64,000 nucleotides of DNA, from NCBI GenBank assembly GCA_016713925.1, contig JADJOH010000008.1, forward strand, positions 806,001 through 870,000, in the 5' to 3' direction. Numbering within the stretch: position 1 is the stretch's first letter; the number at the start of each line of letters is the position of its first letter. The notes under the pieces are model-generated. The model searched no databases and was not told where the DNA came from. It saw only the letters and a program-made list of their open reading frames with translations. The position numbers and the translations under genes were made by a program. Positions 18,702-27,829 of this stretch are shown here, piece by piece. This DNA is from Bacteroidota bacterium (GTDB lineage Bacteria > Bacteroidota > Bacteroidia > AKYH767-A > OLB10).

Positions 18702-18758
18702 CCATGAAGCAGAATCGCGACCATGAAGCAGAATCGCGAAAAGCGATACGCTTCATGG
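18702..18758 (+). other. Direct repeat plus long hairpin
   Basis: A 19-base sequence starting CCATGAAGC is repeated back to back (18702 and 18721). The second copy forms a hairpin with GCTTCATGG at 18750-18758, helped by an inner ATCGC/GCGAT pairing. It sits between the membrane protein stop and the heptamer array. It could act as a terminator, though there is no T-run, or as a REP-like element. Confidence 0.6.
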
Positions 18759-18882
18759 TAAACCTTAAACCTTAAACCTTAAACCTTAAACCTTAAACCT
18801 TAAACCTTAAACCTTAAACCTTAAACCTTAAACCTTAAACCTTAAACCTTAAACCTTAAACCTTAAACTTTAAACCTTAAAC
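18759..18882 (+). repeat. AAACCTT heptamer array (about 17 copies)
   Basis: Perfect tandem AAACCTT units with one AAACTTT variant near the right end. The array lies about 90 bp before the SBBP-repeat gene. Related arrays are at 26183-26230 and 53996-54046. Confidence 0.95.
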
Positions 18883-18890
18883 GCTCATCC

Positions 18891-18908
18891 CCCCTTTTTA
18901 TGTAGGGG
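18891..18908 (+). promoter_or_regulatory. Dyad motif copy B
   Basis: CCCC arms flank TTTTTATGTA and are completed by GGGG. It lies 60 bp before the SBBP-repeat gene. Together with the preceding CTCATCC it matches copy D at 26236 in nearly every position, and both follow a heptamer array. Confidence 0.45.
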
Positions 18909-18968
18909 AAAGCTCATTTATAAATGCGAATTTTACAGCGGAAGTAAATCTAATCGGACTAACCTAAA

Positions 18969-20690
18969 ATGAAATTGGAAAAGCACATACTCAAACTCAC
19001 CTTTTTATTTCTTACATCCTTATGTTACTTGAATTCAAACGCGCAAACTCCTAATTGGCAATGGGCAAAAAGTGCAGGCAGCACAGGAGATGATGTGGGC
19101 TTAAATATAGCCACTGATACTTTGGGCAATGTTTACACAACAGGCTATTATCAAGGAACTGTGGATTTTGACCCGGGTCCGGCCATATTTAATTTAACGG
19201 CCGTTGGAGGCAACGATATCTATCTTTTGAAATTAGACTCAACCGGTGGTTTTATCTGGGCAAAATCAATGGGAGGTCTTTCTAATGAACAGGGTTCATG
19301 CATCGCCTTTGATAATATGGCTAATGTTTACTTAACTGGTTATTATTTCGCTACCGCAGACTTTAATCCCGGCACCCCTACGTTCAATTTAACTTCTGCA
19401 GGTGATTACGATGCATATATTTTAAAGTTGGATAGTTCCGGCAATTTTATTTGGGCGAAATCATTGGGAGGAATAGAATTTGATCAAAGCCAGGCCATAA
19501 CTATTGACGATAATAATAACATCATTACATGCGGTTTTTTTCTCTCAACAGTTGATTTTGATCCCGGAGTTGGTGTCTTTAATTTAACGCCTACTGGTTT
19601 GGCTGATGCATATATTTTAAAGTTGGACAGTTCCGGCAATTTTATTTGGGCAAAGAACTTTGGTGGAATCAATTGTGATGCCTATGCTACGGCATTAACT
19701 ACTGATGACTCCGGCAATGTTTATTCTATCGGATCCTTTACTGGTACAGTTGATTTTGATCCGGGCGTTAATAGTTTTAACCTGACTGCTCCGATAGGTG
19801 CAACCAATGCTTTTATTTCTAAAATGGATAGCTCCGGTAATTTTGCATGGACAAAAGCGTTAGTTGGTCTAGCTGCAATAGATGGTACTTCAATTATTTT
19901 GGATGCTGCTAAAGATATTTATTTCTCAGGATTTTTTTTAGGAACATTTGACCTCAACCCGGGCACCCCAACAGTCATAGTTAATTCTTTTGATGGAGAA
20001 GAAGATGTGTTAGTTTGTAAACTCGATAATTCAGGAAATTATTTGTGGGGAAAAACGTTTGGCGGCCCGGGTACCGATCTTGGCAGGGGGCTCTCATTAG
20101 ATAACGCTGCTAATGTTTATATAACCGGCACGTTCCGCTCTACCTTCGACTTCGATCCGGGTCCCGGAGTATTTAATATGACACCCTCAGGTTTTTTCGG
20201 TATTTACATTTCTAAATTAGATAGCGCAGGCAATTTTGTATATGCTATTGAAGCAGGTGGATCCGGTGGCGACGGAGCATTATCCGTATCAATTGATCCT
20301 ACAAATAATGTGTACATAACAGGACGCTTTGGCAGCCCTGTTGCCTCTTTTGGCCCCATCGCGTTAACGAATATCTCCGCTTCAGGTAACTGGGATATGT
20401 TTGTTGCCAGGCTCGGTAACACTTTAACAGCTTTAGAAAGCACTAAGGAGCCAAACAATGTTTCCATTTATCCGAACCCGGCTGATGATTATTTTATCAT
20501 TAATCTAAATGAGATGTATACCAAATCCGAGATAAAAATTGCGGATGTTACCGGAAAAATTATTTATCCTACGACAGCATCAGTTGCTCAAAGCATAGAG
20601 GTAAATACAGCACTTTTTGCAACAGGAATTTATTTCTGTATGATAAATGTGGATGGACAAAGAATTACCCAAAAATTGATTAAAAACTAG
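18969..20690 (+). CDS. SBBP-repeat beta-propeller protein with T9SS sorting domain
   Basis: 573 residues. Signal peptide to about residue 26 (…LNSNAQ). The body (about 27-480) has about seven repeats of roughly 60-65 residues, each with a DSSGNFIWAKSLGG-type strand and a GTVDFDPG-type turn, as in SBBP (seven-bladed propeller) proteins. The Asp-rich DFDPG turns may bind calcium. The last 75 residues are a type A T9SS sorting domain (VSIYPNPADDYFII … GIYFCMI … QKLIKN). It is predicted to be a surface or secreted protein. No catalytic function is visible. The gene is alone on its strand segment, preceded by a heptamer array and dyad motif. Confidence 0.9.
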   Translation: MKLEKHILKLTFLFLTSLCYLNSNAQTPNWQWAKSAGSTGDDVGLNIATDTLGNVYTTGYYQGTVDFDPGPAIFNLTAVGGNDIYLLKLDSTGGFIWAKSMGGLSNEQGSCIAFDNMANVYLTGYYFATADFNPGTPTFNLTSAGDYDAYILKLDSSGNFIWAKSLGGIEFDQSQAITIDDNNNIITCGFFLSTVDFDPGVGVFNLTPTGLADAYILKLDSSGNFIWAKNFGGINCDAYATALTTDDSGNVYSIGSFTGTVDFDPGVNSFNLTAPIGATNAFISKMDSSGNFAWTKALVGLAAIDGTSIILDAAKDIYFSGFFLGTFDLNPGTPTVIVNSFDGEEDVLVCKLDNSGNYLWGKTFGGPGTDLGRGLSLDNAANVYITGTFRSTFDFDPGPGVFNMTPSGFFGIYISKLDSAGNFVYAIEAGGSGGDGALSVSIDPTNNVYITGRFGSPVASFGPIALTNISASGNWDMFVARLGNTLTALESTKEPNNVSIYPNPADDYFIINLNEMYTKSEIKIADVTGKIIYPTTASVAQSIEVNTALFATGIYFCMINVDGQRITQKLIKN

Positions 20691-20735
20691 CAGCCGGTTA
20701 CAAATACTGTTTTTTCTCCTTAGGCTGAGTTCAAT

Positions 20736-20778
20736 ACTCACCTATAGGTGAGTCTGCTATTTTAGGATGTCCTAATAG
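20736..20778 (+). other. Perfect 18-bp palindrome and adjacent inverted repeat
   Basis: ACTCACCTATAGGTGAGT (20736-20753) is a perfect dyad. Directly after it, CTATTTTAGGA pairs with TCCTAATAG (20756-20778, with a small bulge). A third dyad follows at 20806. They lie between the SBBP gene stop and the metalloprotease start and could combine a terminator with operator sites. Confidence 0.55.
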
Positions 20779-20805
20779 CCGAGGTAATCAATCGGAGCAG
20801 TGCAC

Positions 20806-20823
20806 CCCACATATTTATGTGGG
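20806..20823 (+). promoter_or_regulatory. Dyad motif copy C
   Basis: CCCACAT and ATGTGGG form a perfect 7-bp stem around ATTT, 52 bp before the chosen metalloprotease start. It has the same core as copies A, B and D. Confidence 0.45.
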
Positions 20824-20875
20824 ATCGAAATACCGTTATCCCACTTATTTTTGATTGCTTTCATACCTAAATCCG

Positions 20876-23800
20876 ATGAAAGGATTATATCCAATCAATA
20901 TGCGTAAAAAAGATAACATCTGCCTGCTATTCCTTCTGCTCCTGCTCTCGCCAAGTGTAGATGCGCAACAAAACAGAAATCAAGAATTTCTTTCCATCAC
21001 GGACTCCACTTCAGAGTTGGAATTCTTTACCATCAAAAATGAAATCAATATTACAGCGGAAGAATTTCTGAAAAACTATCTTTCCGTACTTGACCTGGCA
21101 CCTAACAGCGAAATGCGCTTAGTCCGCGCCGAGCAAGATGAATTAAACTTTACTCATTCCCGCTATCAGCAATTTGTAAATAATTACAAAGTAATGGAAG
21201 GCGAAATGATAATTCACGAAAAGGGAGGCCGGGTACAGTACATCAATGGAATGTATATGCAGGTAAATCCGCAAAGTTCCATTGTGCTAATCAACGAAAA
21301 CCAGGGACTCCAAACTGCTTTAAAAGAAATAAAATCGGTGGACTATTTATGGTTAAATCCCGAGGCAGAAGCGAACTACCGGAAAACAAAAAAAGATTCG
21401 TCAGCAAGTCTTTACCCCAAAGGCGAATTAATGTATATTGCCTTACCCGGACATACGAAAGAAAATAAAGTGTACCGCCTTTGCTGGAAATATAGCATTT
21501 CGGTAAACCCTGCAACGGAATCTTATGATGTCTATGTTGATGCAGCCAGCGGAGCAATGGCAAACAAGATACCCTTGACTTTTGCATGCAATGCAGGAAG
21601 TAGCACCACCTTATGGAATGGACCCCGTACGCTTTATACATATTTGTTTTCAGGCAATTATTTATCATTAGGCGATTGTAACCCGGCACAGGTTCAAACA
21701 TTAAACGGCAATGGAAATGACAATGGTACAGGCGCTGTTTACTATACCGATGCAGATAATAATTGGCCCAATACACCACTTGGACAATACATCGCTCAAG
21801 CTCATTTTAGCGGGCAACAAGTCCGTAATTATTATGCAACCATACATGGCAGGGAAGGATATGATAATATCGGGCATGACTATAAAACATACTTAAATCC
21901 CGGCTATACGGGAAATGCATTTTATAGAAATGCTACACAAGCAGTTTCATTTGGTGGCAATGCAGATGGCAGTAGTCCATACATTACCTTGGATGTTGTT
22001 GGTCATGAGCATACGCATGGCATGGTTCATTTTACCTCCAATCTTACGTATGCCGGTGAATCAGGCGCATTGAATGAATCGTTTGCGGATTGCCTGGGCG
22101 AAGCCATTGAAGCTTGGACATTAGGTTCACCGGATTGGGTATGTGCCGGAGAATTAGACACTATCAGAAGCTTTATTAATCCTAATGATAAAGGTCAGCC
22201 CGATACTTATTTAGGAACTAACTGGTATCCTGGACCCGCTTGTACACCATCTGGCGGCAATGATTTTTGTGGTGTGCATACCAACAGCGGTGTTCAGAAT
22301 TATTGGTTTTACTTATTATCAGTGGGTGGTGCAGGTACCAATGATCTCAATTTTCCGTATTGCGTAGAAGGAATAGGTATTAACAAAGCGCGGATGATCG
22401 CTTATAGATGTATGGTTAATCTTACTTCGGGTTCCGGTTACGGACTTGCCCGTCTGGCTTCTATTCAGGCAGCAAAGGATCTGTATGGCGTCAACAGTAA
22501 CGAAGCTTTACAAACTGCCAATGCCTGGTGCGCAGTAGGTGTAGGCCCTGCACAAAACCTGCCACCAACCCCTACGGTTTCCATTTCTGTTTCTGCCAAC
22601 AATTTTTGTGAGGGTACGGTACAGATGGTTACTTTTACAGCTACACCTGTCAATGCAATCTCTCCTGTTTATCAATGGATAGTTAATGGCACAACTATAC
22701 CTGGTGCAAATAGCAGTACCTATTCAACAAGTACATTGAACGATGATGACAGTATTCGTTGTGTCATGGTATTTACACCGGCATGTTCATTTTATGCGAA
22801 TAGTACGAGTTCTGGTAAAATTTATATGTTCATTCACCCTCCCTATAATGCAGTTATTAATACGAATGTAACACCAACAATGATTTGTGAAGGCAGCACA
22901 GCCAATCTTACAGCAGCTGTTACTTATTGTCAACCAAATTATTCTACCGGCACTTCAGCGGGTGATTATATAGGAAGAGTAGTTATATTAAATGATAATT
23001 TGAGCCCGACCGGTTTTGATAATATTACCACAGGGGCACCCTATCCTTATTATACCCAATACCCTGCCAGTGGCAACACAACTACTACCTTAGCGGCAGG
23101 ACAATATTACAAGTTAAGATTAGCTGCGGGAACAAATGCGTCTTCCAATTACCTGGCCGCATGGATAGATTATAATAGGGATAGTTTGTTTACTGATAAT
23201 GAAAAAGTAAAACAAGTGGGACCCTATGGAGCCTATCCCGATTTGGGAGCAACCAGTGGTACTATTTGGATTCCATTCTTTGTTACCAATGGTTTAACCC
23301 GTATGCGTATTCGGGAAGTACGGGGAGGTACCAATATTTCACCCTGTGATACAGAGGTATATGGTGAAACAGAAGATTATTTCATTACCCTTTCCAATGG
23401 TCTGCCGCCAATACCGCTTGTCTTCAATTGGTCATCAGGAACTTCGCCCTCTTCAGGTGCCTCTGTCTCAGCATCACCGTCATACTCACAACAATATACT
23501 GTCACCGTTAGCGATGCATTTGGTTGCACTGCATCTGCTAAAACAAATCCTGTAATTGTAAATTCAATGAACATCACCGCAGCTGCATCACCCGTTGTAG
23601 TTTGCCCGGGTGGGGCCACTACACTTACTGCAAATGTGGGTTCTGCTTATTGCAACCAGTTTTTTTATGGCGCCGGTACTAATATGGGTAATTATATGTC
23701 CTCTATTCAAATAAACGATGTTACGCTGGGTGGCTTTGGTACCATTGTTATGCTATTTTCAAGCGGCGCATCTTCCACCCCGTATTATACGCTTTTCCCG

Positions 23801-25933
23801 GCATCAGGCAATTCAACTGCAACCCTAATCGCAGGGCATACCTATAAACTATTTTTAAAGACAGGTACGGCGGGCAACAATATGGTAACCGCCTTTATAG
23901 ATTATGATAATAATATAAATCTGAATGCAGGTTTAGAAAAAATAGGAGAAAGAACAATAGGTGCTTCTACTTCAAGTTTTATGACCTTTATTGTTCCACT
24001 ATCTGCAAAAAATGGTGCTACACGGTTTCGTATTCGTTTATCCGGCGATGGCTATTATCTGGCATCCTGTGAACTTGGTGGTTCGGGAGAAACAGAAGAT
24101 TACACCATTACCATTACCGGAGGTGTAAATAATGTATCGCCTGCTTACACCTGGAGTCCTGCGACTACTCCGGCATCAGGAAGTTCCGTAACAGCTAATC
24201 CAACATCATCTGTCAATTACATCGTAACAGCTACCGATGTGGATGGATGCACAGCTACTGCAAGTGCACCGGTAATGGTTACTCTACCGCCTGCACTTAC
24301 TGCGACTGCAAGTCCTACTTCAATTTGTGCAGGGGGGTCAAGTAATCTTTCTGTTAGTGCGGATGCAATAAATTATTGTCAACCTGCATATACTTCGGGG
24401 ACAAGTGGTGGCGATTATATCAGCAGTGTTTACATGTTTAGCACCTCATTAAGTAATTTAACCGGAGCGGCTGCACCTCCATTTTACACTTTATTCCCAC
24501 AATCAGGTGGAACTACAGCCACTTTAACTGCAGGCAATGGGTATTACCTCACGATTAATGTTGGCAGTTTTACATCATTTAACAATGTGGCTGCCTGGAT
24601 CGATTACAATGGTGATGGAACCTGGTATGGTCCCTTAGAGAAATTGGGAGAATCAGGTGATATCAATACTGCATTCGGTTCGGCATCCTTACTTTTCTTT
24701 GTGCCGACATGGGCGAAAAACGGAACATGTCGTTTGCGCATCAGGGAAGCATACAGCACGTATAACTTGGACCCTTGCGCAACCTATACCTTTGGGGAAA
24801 CAGAAGATTATAATATTACCATAACGGGTGGTGTTACACCAATCACCACAACTTATGCCTGGTCTCCCGCAACTTCACCTACCACGGGCAATTCAGTAAC
24901 CGCGTCTCCCACATCAACAACCATGTATACCGTTACAGCAACCGGTAATTATGGATGTACAAATACGGCAACCACCACCGTAAATGTGAATACAATTGCA
25001 ACCTGGTATCTCGATTTTGATAATGACCAATACTATACCAGCTCACAAAGCGCTTGCACGAGTCCCGGTTTAGGTTGGCATCCATCACCTGTAATTGCCC
25101 TTGGCGATTGCGATGACTTTAATGCGGCGGTAAATGCGGGCATCCCTGAAATCTGCAATGGAATCGATGATAATTGCGATAGTCAAACAGATGAAGGCTT
25201 TAACCCGGTTACGTATTATTATGACAATGATGGCGACAATTATGGCAACATCATATTTCCACTCACAACCTGTGACCCACCACCCCCGAATTTTGTGACT
25301 ACCCCTGGCGATTGCGATGATAGTAACATCAACATCTGGCCAAACGCGTCCGAAATAAGTAACTGTATAGACGATAACTGTAATGGACAAATTGATGAAG
25401 GCGTAGTAGCTACAATCTGGTATTTTGATAATGATGGGGATAATTTTGGTTCTTCGCCAACCATACAAAGTTGCGCACAACCTCCCGGGTACGTATTAAA
25501 TGGTGGTGACTGCGATGACAATAACAACATGGTCTGGCCCGGCCAAACCGAGATTAGTAACGGCATTGATGATAACTGCAACGGACAAATTGACGAAGGA
25601 TTTATGGTCCTCAATCTCAAACTTTTTATTGAAGGATATTATTCAGGTGGAGGGTTGATGCAACCCGTATTATTCAATGCAGGAGCAACTTTATTGAATA
25701 CCTCTTGTGATTCTATCACCGTCGAATTACATGATCAGTTTTCATTCACTACTATTGTTAGCAATAGAGTCATGTTAAATACAAGCGGGTTGGCAACCGT
25801 AAATTATCCCAACTCAATTTTTGGAGGAAATTATTACATTGTCGTTCGTACGCGCAACACCATCGAAACCTGGAGCAAGCTGCCGGTTACATTCAATAGC
25901 TCATCTGTTTTTTTCGATTTTAGTTCTCAGTAA
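20876..25933 (+). CDS. Secreted M4 (thermolysin-like) metalloprotease with GEVED and MopE-type modules
   Basis: The frame opens at a TTG (20855). I prefer the ATG at 20876; the ATG at 20900 also gives a signal peptide (…LLFLLLLLSPSVDAQ). A propeptide of the FTP/PepSY type fills about residues 30-230. The M4 catalytic domain follows, with zinc ligands in HEHTH and the third-ligand helix ALNESFADCLGE, and the catalytic-histidine region VHTNSGVQNYWFYLL. Then come Ig-like linkers, three GEVED-type domains (each ending near GETEDY) and three MopE-type Asp-rich motifs (DCDD…ICNGIDDNCDSQTDEG). A final beta domain ends …FFDFSSQ. It should digest extracellular protein. No T9SS sorting domain follows. 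The final domain resembles one that usually has more sequence after it, so the C-terminus may be truncated or use another sorting route. Confidence 0.9.
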   Translation: MKGLYPINMRKKDNICLLFLLLLLSPSVDAQQNRNQEFLSITDSTSELEFFTIKNEINITAEEFLKNYLSVLDLAPNSEMRLVRAEQDELNFTHSRYQQFVNNYKVMEGEMIIHEKGGRVQYINGMYMQVNPQSSIVLINENQGLQTALKEIKSVDYLWLNPEAEANYRKTKKDSSASLYPKGELMYIALPGHTKENKVYRLCWKYSISVNPATESYDVYVDAASGAMANKIPLTFACNAGSSTTLWNGPRTLYTYLFSGNYLSLGDCNPAQVQTLNGNGNDNGTGAVYYTDADNNWPNTPLGQYIAQAHFSGQQVRNYYATIHGREGYDNIGHDYKTYLNPGYTGNAFYRNATQAVSFGGNADGSSPYITLDVVGHEHTHGMVHFTSNLTYAGESGALNESFADCLGEAIEAWTLGSPDWVCAGELDTIRSFINPNDKGQPDTYLGTNWYPGPACTPSGGNDFCGVHTNSGVQNYWFYLLSVGGAGTNDLNFPYCVEGIGINKARMIAYRCMVNLTSGSGYGLARLASIQAAKDLYGVNSNEALQTANAWCAVGVGPAQNLPPTPTVSISVSANNFCEGTVQMVTFTATPVNAISPVYQWIVNGTTIPGANSSTYSTSTLNDDDSIRCVMVFTPACSFYANSTSSGKIYMFIHPPYNAVINTNVTPTMICEGSTANLTAAVTYCQPNYSTGTSAGDYIGRVVILNDNLSPTGFDNITTGAPYPYYTQYPASGNTTTTLAAGQYYKLRLAAGTNASSNYLAAWIDYNRDSLFTDNEKVKQVGPYGAYPDLGATSGTIWIPFFVTNGLTRMRIREVRGGTNISPCDTEVYGETEDYFITLSNGLPPIPLVFNWSSGTSPSSGASVSASPSYSQQYTVTVSDAFGCTASAKTNPVIVNSMNITAAASPVVVCPGGATTLTANVGSAYCNQFFYGAGTNMGNYMSSIQINDVTLGGFGTIVMLFSSGASSTPYYTLFPASGNSTATLIAGHTYKLFLKTGTAGNNMVTAFIDYDNNINLNAGLEKIGERTIGASTSSFMTFIVPLSAKNGATRFRIRLSGDGYYLASCELGGSGETEDYTITITGGVNNVSPAYTWSPATTPASGSSVTANPTSSVNYIVTATDVDGCTATASAPVMVTLPPALTATASPTSICAGGSSNLSVSADAINYCQPAYTSGTSGGDYISSVYMFSTSLSNLTGAAAPPFYTLFPQSGGTTATLTAGNGYYLTINVGSFTSFNNVAAWIDYNGDGTWYGPLEKLGESGDINTAFGSASLLFFVPTWAKNGTCRLRIREAYSTYNLDPCATYTFGETEDYNITITGGVTPITTTYAWSPATSPTTGNSVTASPTSTTMYTVTATGNYGCTNTATTTVNVNTIATWYLDFDNDQYYTSSQSACTSPGLGWHPSPVIALGDCDDFNAAVNAGIPEICNGIDDNCDSQTDEGFNPVTYYYDNDGDNYGNIIFPLTTCDPPPPNFVTTPGDCDDSNINIWPNASEISNCIDDNCNGQIDEGVVATIWYFDNDGDNFGSSPTIQSCAQPPGYVLNGGDCDDNNNMVWPGQTEISNGIDDNCNGQIDEGFMVLNLKLFIEGYYSGGGLMQPVLFNAGATLLNTSCDSITVELHDQFSFTTIVSNRVMLNTSGLATVNYPNSIFGGNYYIVVRTRNTIETWSKLPVTFNSSSVFFDFSSQ

Positions 25934-25961
25934 GTTTGTTCTCTCGTCATTTCTCACTTCG

Positions 25962-26009
25962 TCTCGTCATTTTTCAAATCGTTAAGGGTGAAGTGAAAAT
26001 GACGCGAGA
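25962..26009 (+). terminator. Possible terminator hairpin after the M4 protease
   Basis: TCTCGTCATTTT pairs with AAAATGACGCGAGA (small bulge) around a loop of about 17 bases, 29 bp after the stop. It lacks a clean T-run, so termination is only possible. Confidence 0.4.
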
Positions 26010-26182
26010 TGTGAATCTGACAAGACTTTAGGGAACCCCTGGCTGTGGGAAATTAGCCCCTAAATTTTAGACTTTAACCTTATACCATGCGCGTCAGATA
26101 AAAGTCCGATGGATAGGGGGTAATGGGATCATCTCGTATATTAAGAAACAAGCATTTATCTCCCGCGGTCACGTGGCGAGTG

Positions 26183-26230
26183 AAACCTTGAACTTTGAAC
26201 CTTAAACCTTGAACCTTAAACTTTAAACTT
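26183..26230 (+). repeat. Degenerate heptamer array (AAACCTT/GAACCTT/AAACTTT)
   Basis: About six to seven heptamers with A/G and C/T variation, ending CTTTAAACTT. The same family as the arrays at 18759 and 53996. The remaining sequence between 25934 and 26345 shows no gene. Confidence 0.85.
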
Positions 26231-26235
26231 ATCAT

Positions 26236-26259
26236 CCCACCTTTTTATGTAGGTGTGGG
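26236..26259 (+). promoter_or_regulatory. Dyad motif copy D
   Basis: CCCACCT and AGGTGTGGG arms flank TTTTATGT. It directly follows the heptamer array and lies 86 bp before the tail-fibre-like gene. It is the closest relative of copy B. Confidence 0.45.
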
Positions 26260-26345
26260 CAACAAAACAGGACGCTAATATTGTAGCGTAATATAACAAT
26301 TTATATTAATCTAATCTTCAAGTATAACTGCATAAACTAATCACT

Positions 26346-27794
26346 ATGAAATTAAAATCACTCTTCACAGCAGCTTTGATCATTTCAGGGCTCCTCACTG
26401 CAAACAAAGTATCAGCGCAAACCTGGAATGTAACTGGCAATGCCGGAACCAATCCGACTAACCAATTTCTTGGAACGACGGATGCAAATGATTTAAAAAT
26501 TCGTACTAATAATGCAGTACGTATGACTTTTAGAAGTAACGGTAAGGTGGGGATAGGTACATCCTCGCCTACAGCATTATTTCAGGTGCAGAAGAATACG
26601 CTGTCGGATGTATTGATTAAATCAACCGCTGCCGGTGCGCAACTTTCTGTTGATCGGGCTGCAAATGGTTTTGAAGCTGTAATAAAATATATGCAGACCG
26701 GAGTTCCTCAATGGAAAACGGGACTGACAGTAAATGCAAATGGAACACCCGATTATGTTATCAGAAATGAAATAAGTAATTCGGATGTATTGACAATCAA
26801 TAGTGGAAGTAATTATGTGAATATTAATTCAGGTAATTTCACACTTAACGGTATATCCTATTTATATAATACTGCTAATGATCTTAACATTCACGCTTAT
26901 GCTCCTTCAAATGCATCACCGTTTACTGCCGGAAATATCTTGTTGGCCTATCCGGGGAGTTTTCAAAAATCCGGAAATGTAGGTGTAGGTACAAGTGATC
27001 CGAGCAGAGCTAAGTTTGTTGTACAAGGTAATGTGGGAAAAACAAATGCTATTTTCGGACAAGGGTCTTCTGGAATTGCATTGGTTCAGAACTGGCCCGG
27101 TATCGGATTTAATTCATACGTTGCGTCAAACACCTGGAAGTCGTTAGGTGCTGGTTATGGAGCACAGATTTCTCTCGACCCGACTTCAGGAGTCATGCAT
27201 TTTGCTTCATCAACTAATGCAACTGCCTCAGATCAGAATGTATCAGGCACTACAGCTCTCGTAATTCATCCAACAGGAGCTGTCGGAATCAATTACACAG
27301 CCGCATCAAGCACTTTAGATGTAGCTCTCAAGCCTGGTACATCAACCACAGCAAGCTTTTGGGGTACTAATACAGGTTTTGCTTCCCACTTTTGCAATGG
27401 TGCAAACGAGAATACTTACATAAGAGGTGGACAGACCGGTTCAAACGTAATTCTTGCCGATGTAGGTACGCAGCTTGTCGGAATTGGAACGTCAAATCCC
27501 GCATATAAATTGGATGTCTGTGGACCAATGCGTGCTAAGGAAGTACGGGTTTCCACCGGTTGGTGCGACTACGTTTTTGCTGATGATTACAAGTTACCTG
27601 CATTAAGCGACGTCGAGGCATTTATAAAAACAAACAAACATCTTCCTGAAGTAACACCCGGGGCCATCATAGAAAGTGAAGGATTGGAAATTGGTAAAAC
27701 ATCAGCACAGATGATTAAGAAAATTGAAGAATTGACATTGTACGTAATTGATTTGCAAAAGCAGGTGGATCTATTGAAACAAGGAAGTAAATAA
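26346..27794 (+). CDS. Secreted tail-fibre-like protein with C-terminal coiled coil
   Basis: 482 residues. Signal peptide to about residue 24 (…LLTANKVSAQ). The middle contains beta-helix style segments with GKVGIGTSSPT and GNVGVGTSDPS motifs, as in phage-tail-like and trimeric surface proteins of Bacteroidota. The C-terminal 90 residues match a module frequent in these proteins: a DYVFADDYKLPALSDVEAFI segment, NKHLPEV, then a short coiled coil (KKIEELTLYVIDLQKQVDLL). No PNPA-type sorting domain is present. The C-terminal module may be a trimerisation element or S74-like chaperone (inference). The next gene starts 35 bp downstream, so the two probably form a transcription unit. Confidence 0.8.
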   Translation: MKLKSLFTAALIISGLLTANKVSAQTWNVTGNAGTNPTNQFLGTTDANDLKIRTNNAVRMTFRSNGKVGIGTSSPTALFQVQKNTLSDVLIKSTAAGAQLSVDRAANGFEAVIKYMQTGVPQWKTGLTVNANGTPDYVIRNEISNSDVLTINSGSNYVNINSGNFTLNGISYLYNTANDLNIHAYAPSNASPFTAGNILLAYPGSFQKSGNVGVGTSDPSRAKFVVQGNVGKTNAIFGQGSSGIALVQNWPGIGFNSYVASNTWKSLGAGYGAQISLDPTSGVMHFASSTNATASDQNVSGTTALVIHPTGAVGINYTAASSTLDVALKPGTSTTASFWGTNTGFASHFCNGANENTYIRGGQTGSNVILADVGTQLVGIGTSNPAYKLDVCGPMRAKEVRVSTGWCDYVFADDYKLPALSDVEAFIKTNKHLPEVTPGAIIESEGLEIGKTSAQMIKKIEELTLYVIDLQKQVDLLKQGSK

Positions 27795-27829
27795 TCGCTC
27801 CTATTCATTATTAAATTTAATAGAAGACT

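Noticed and set aside
18759..18882. Telomere of a linear replicon
   Set aside because: The heptamer looks telomere-like but is internal, flanked by genes on both sides, and recurs in shorter arrays.
26095..26112. 13-base match GATAAAAGTCCGA shared in inverted orientation with 12727-12741
   Set aside because: Matches of this length are expected by chance in 64 kb; no further support.
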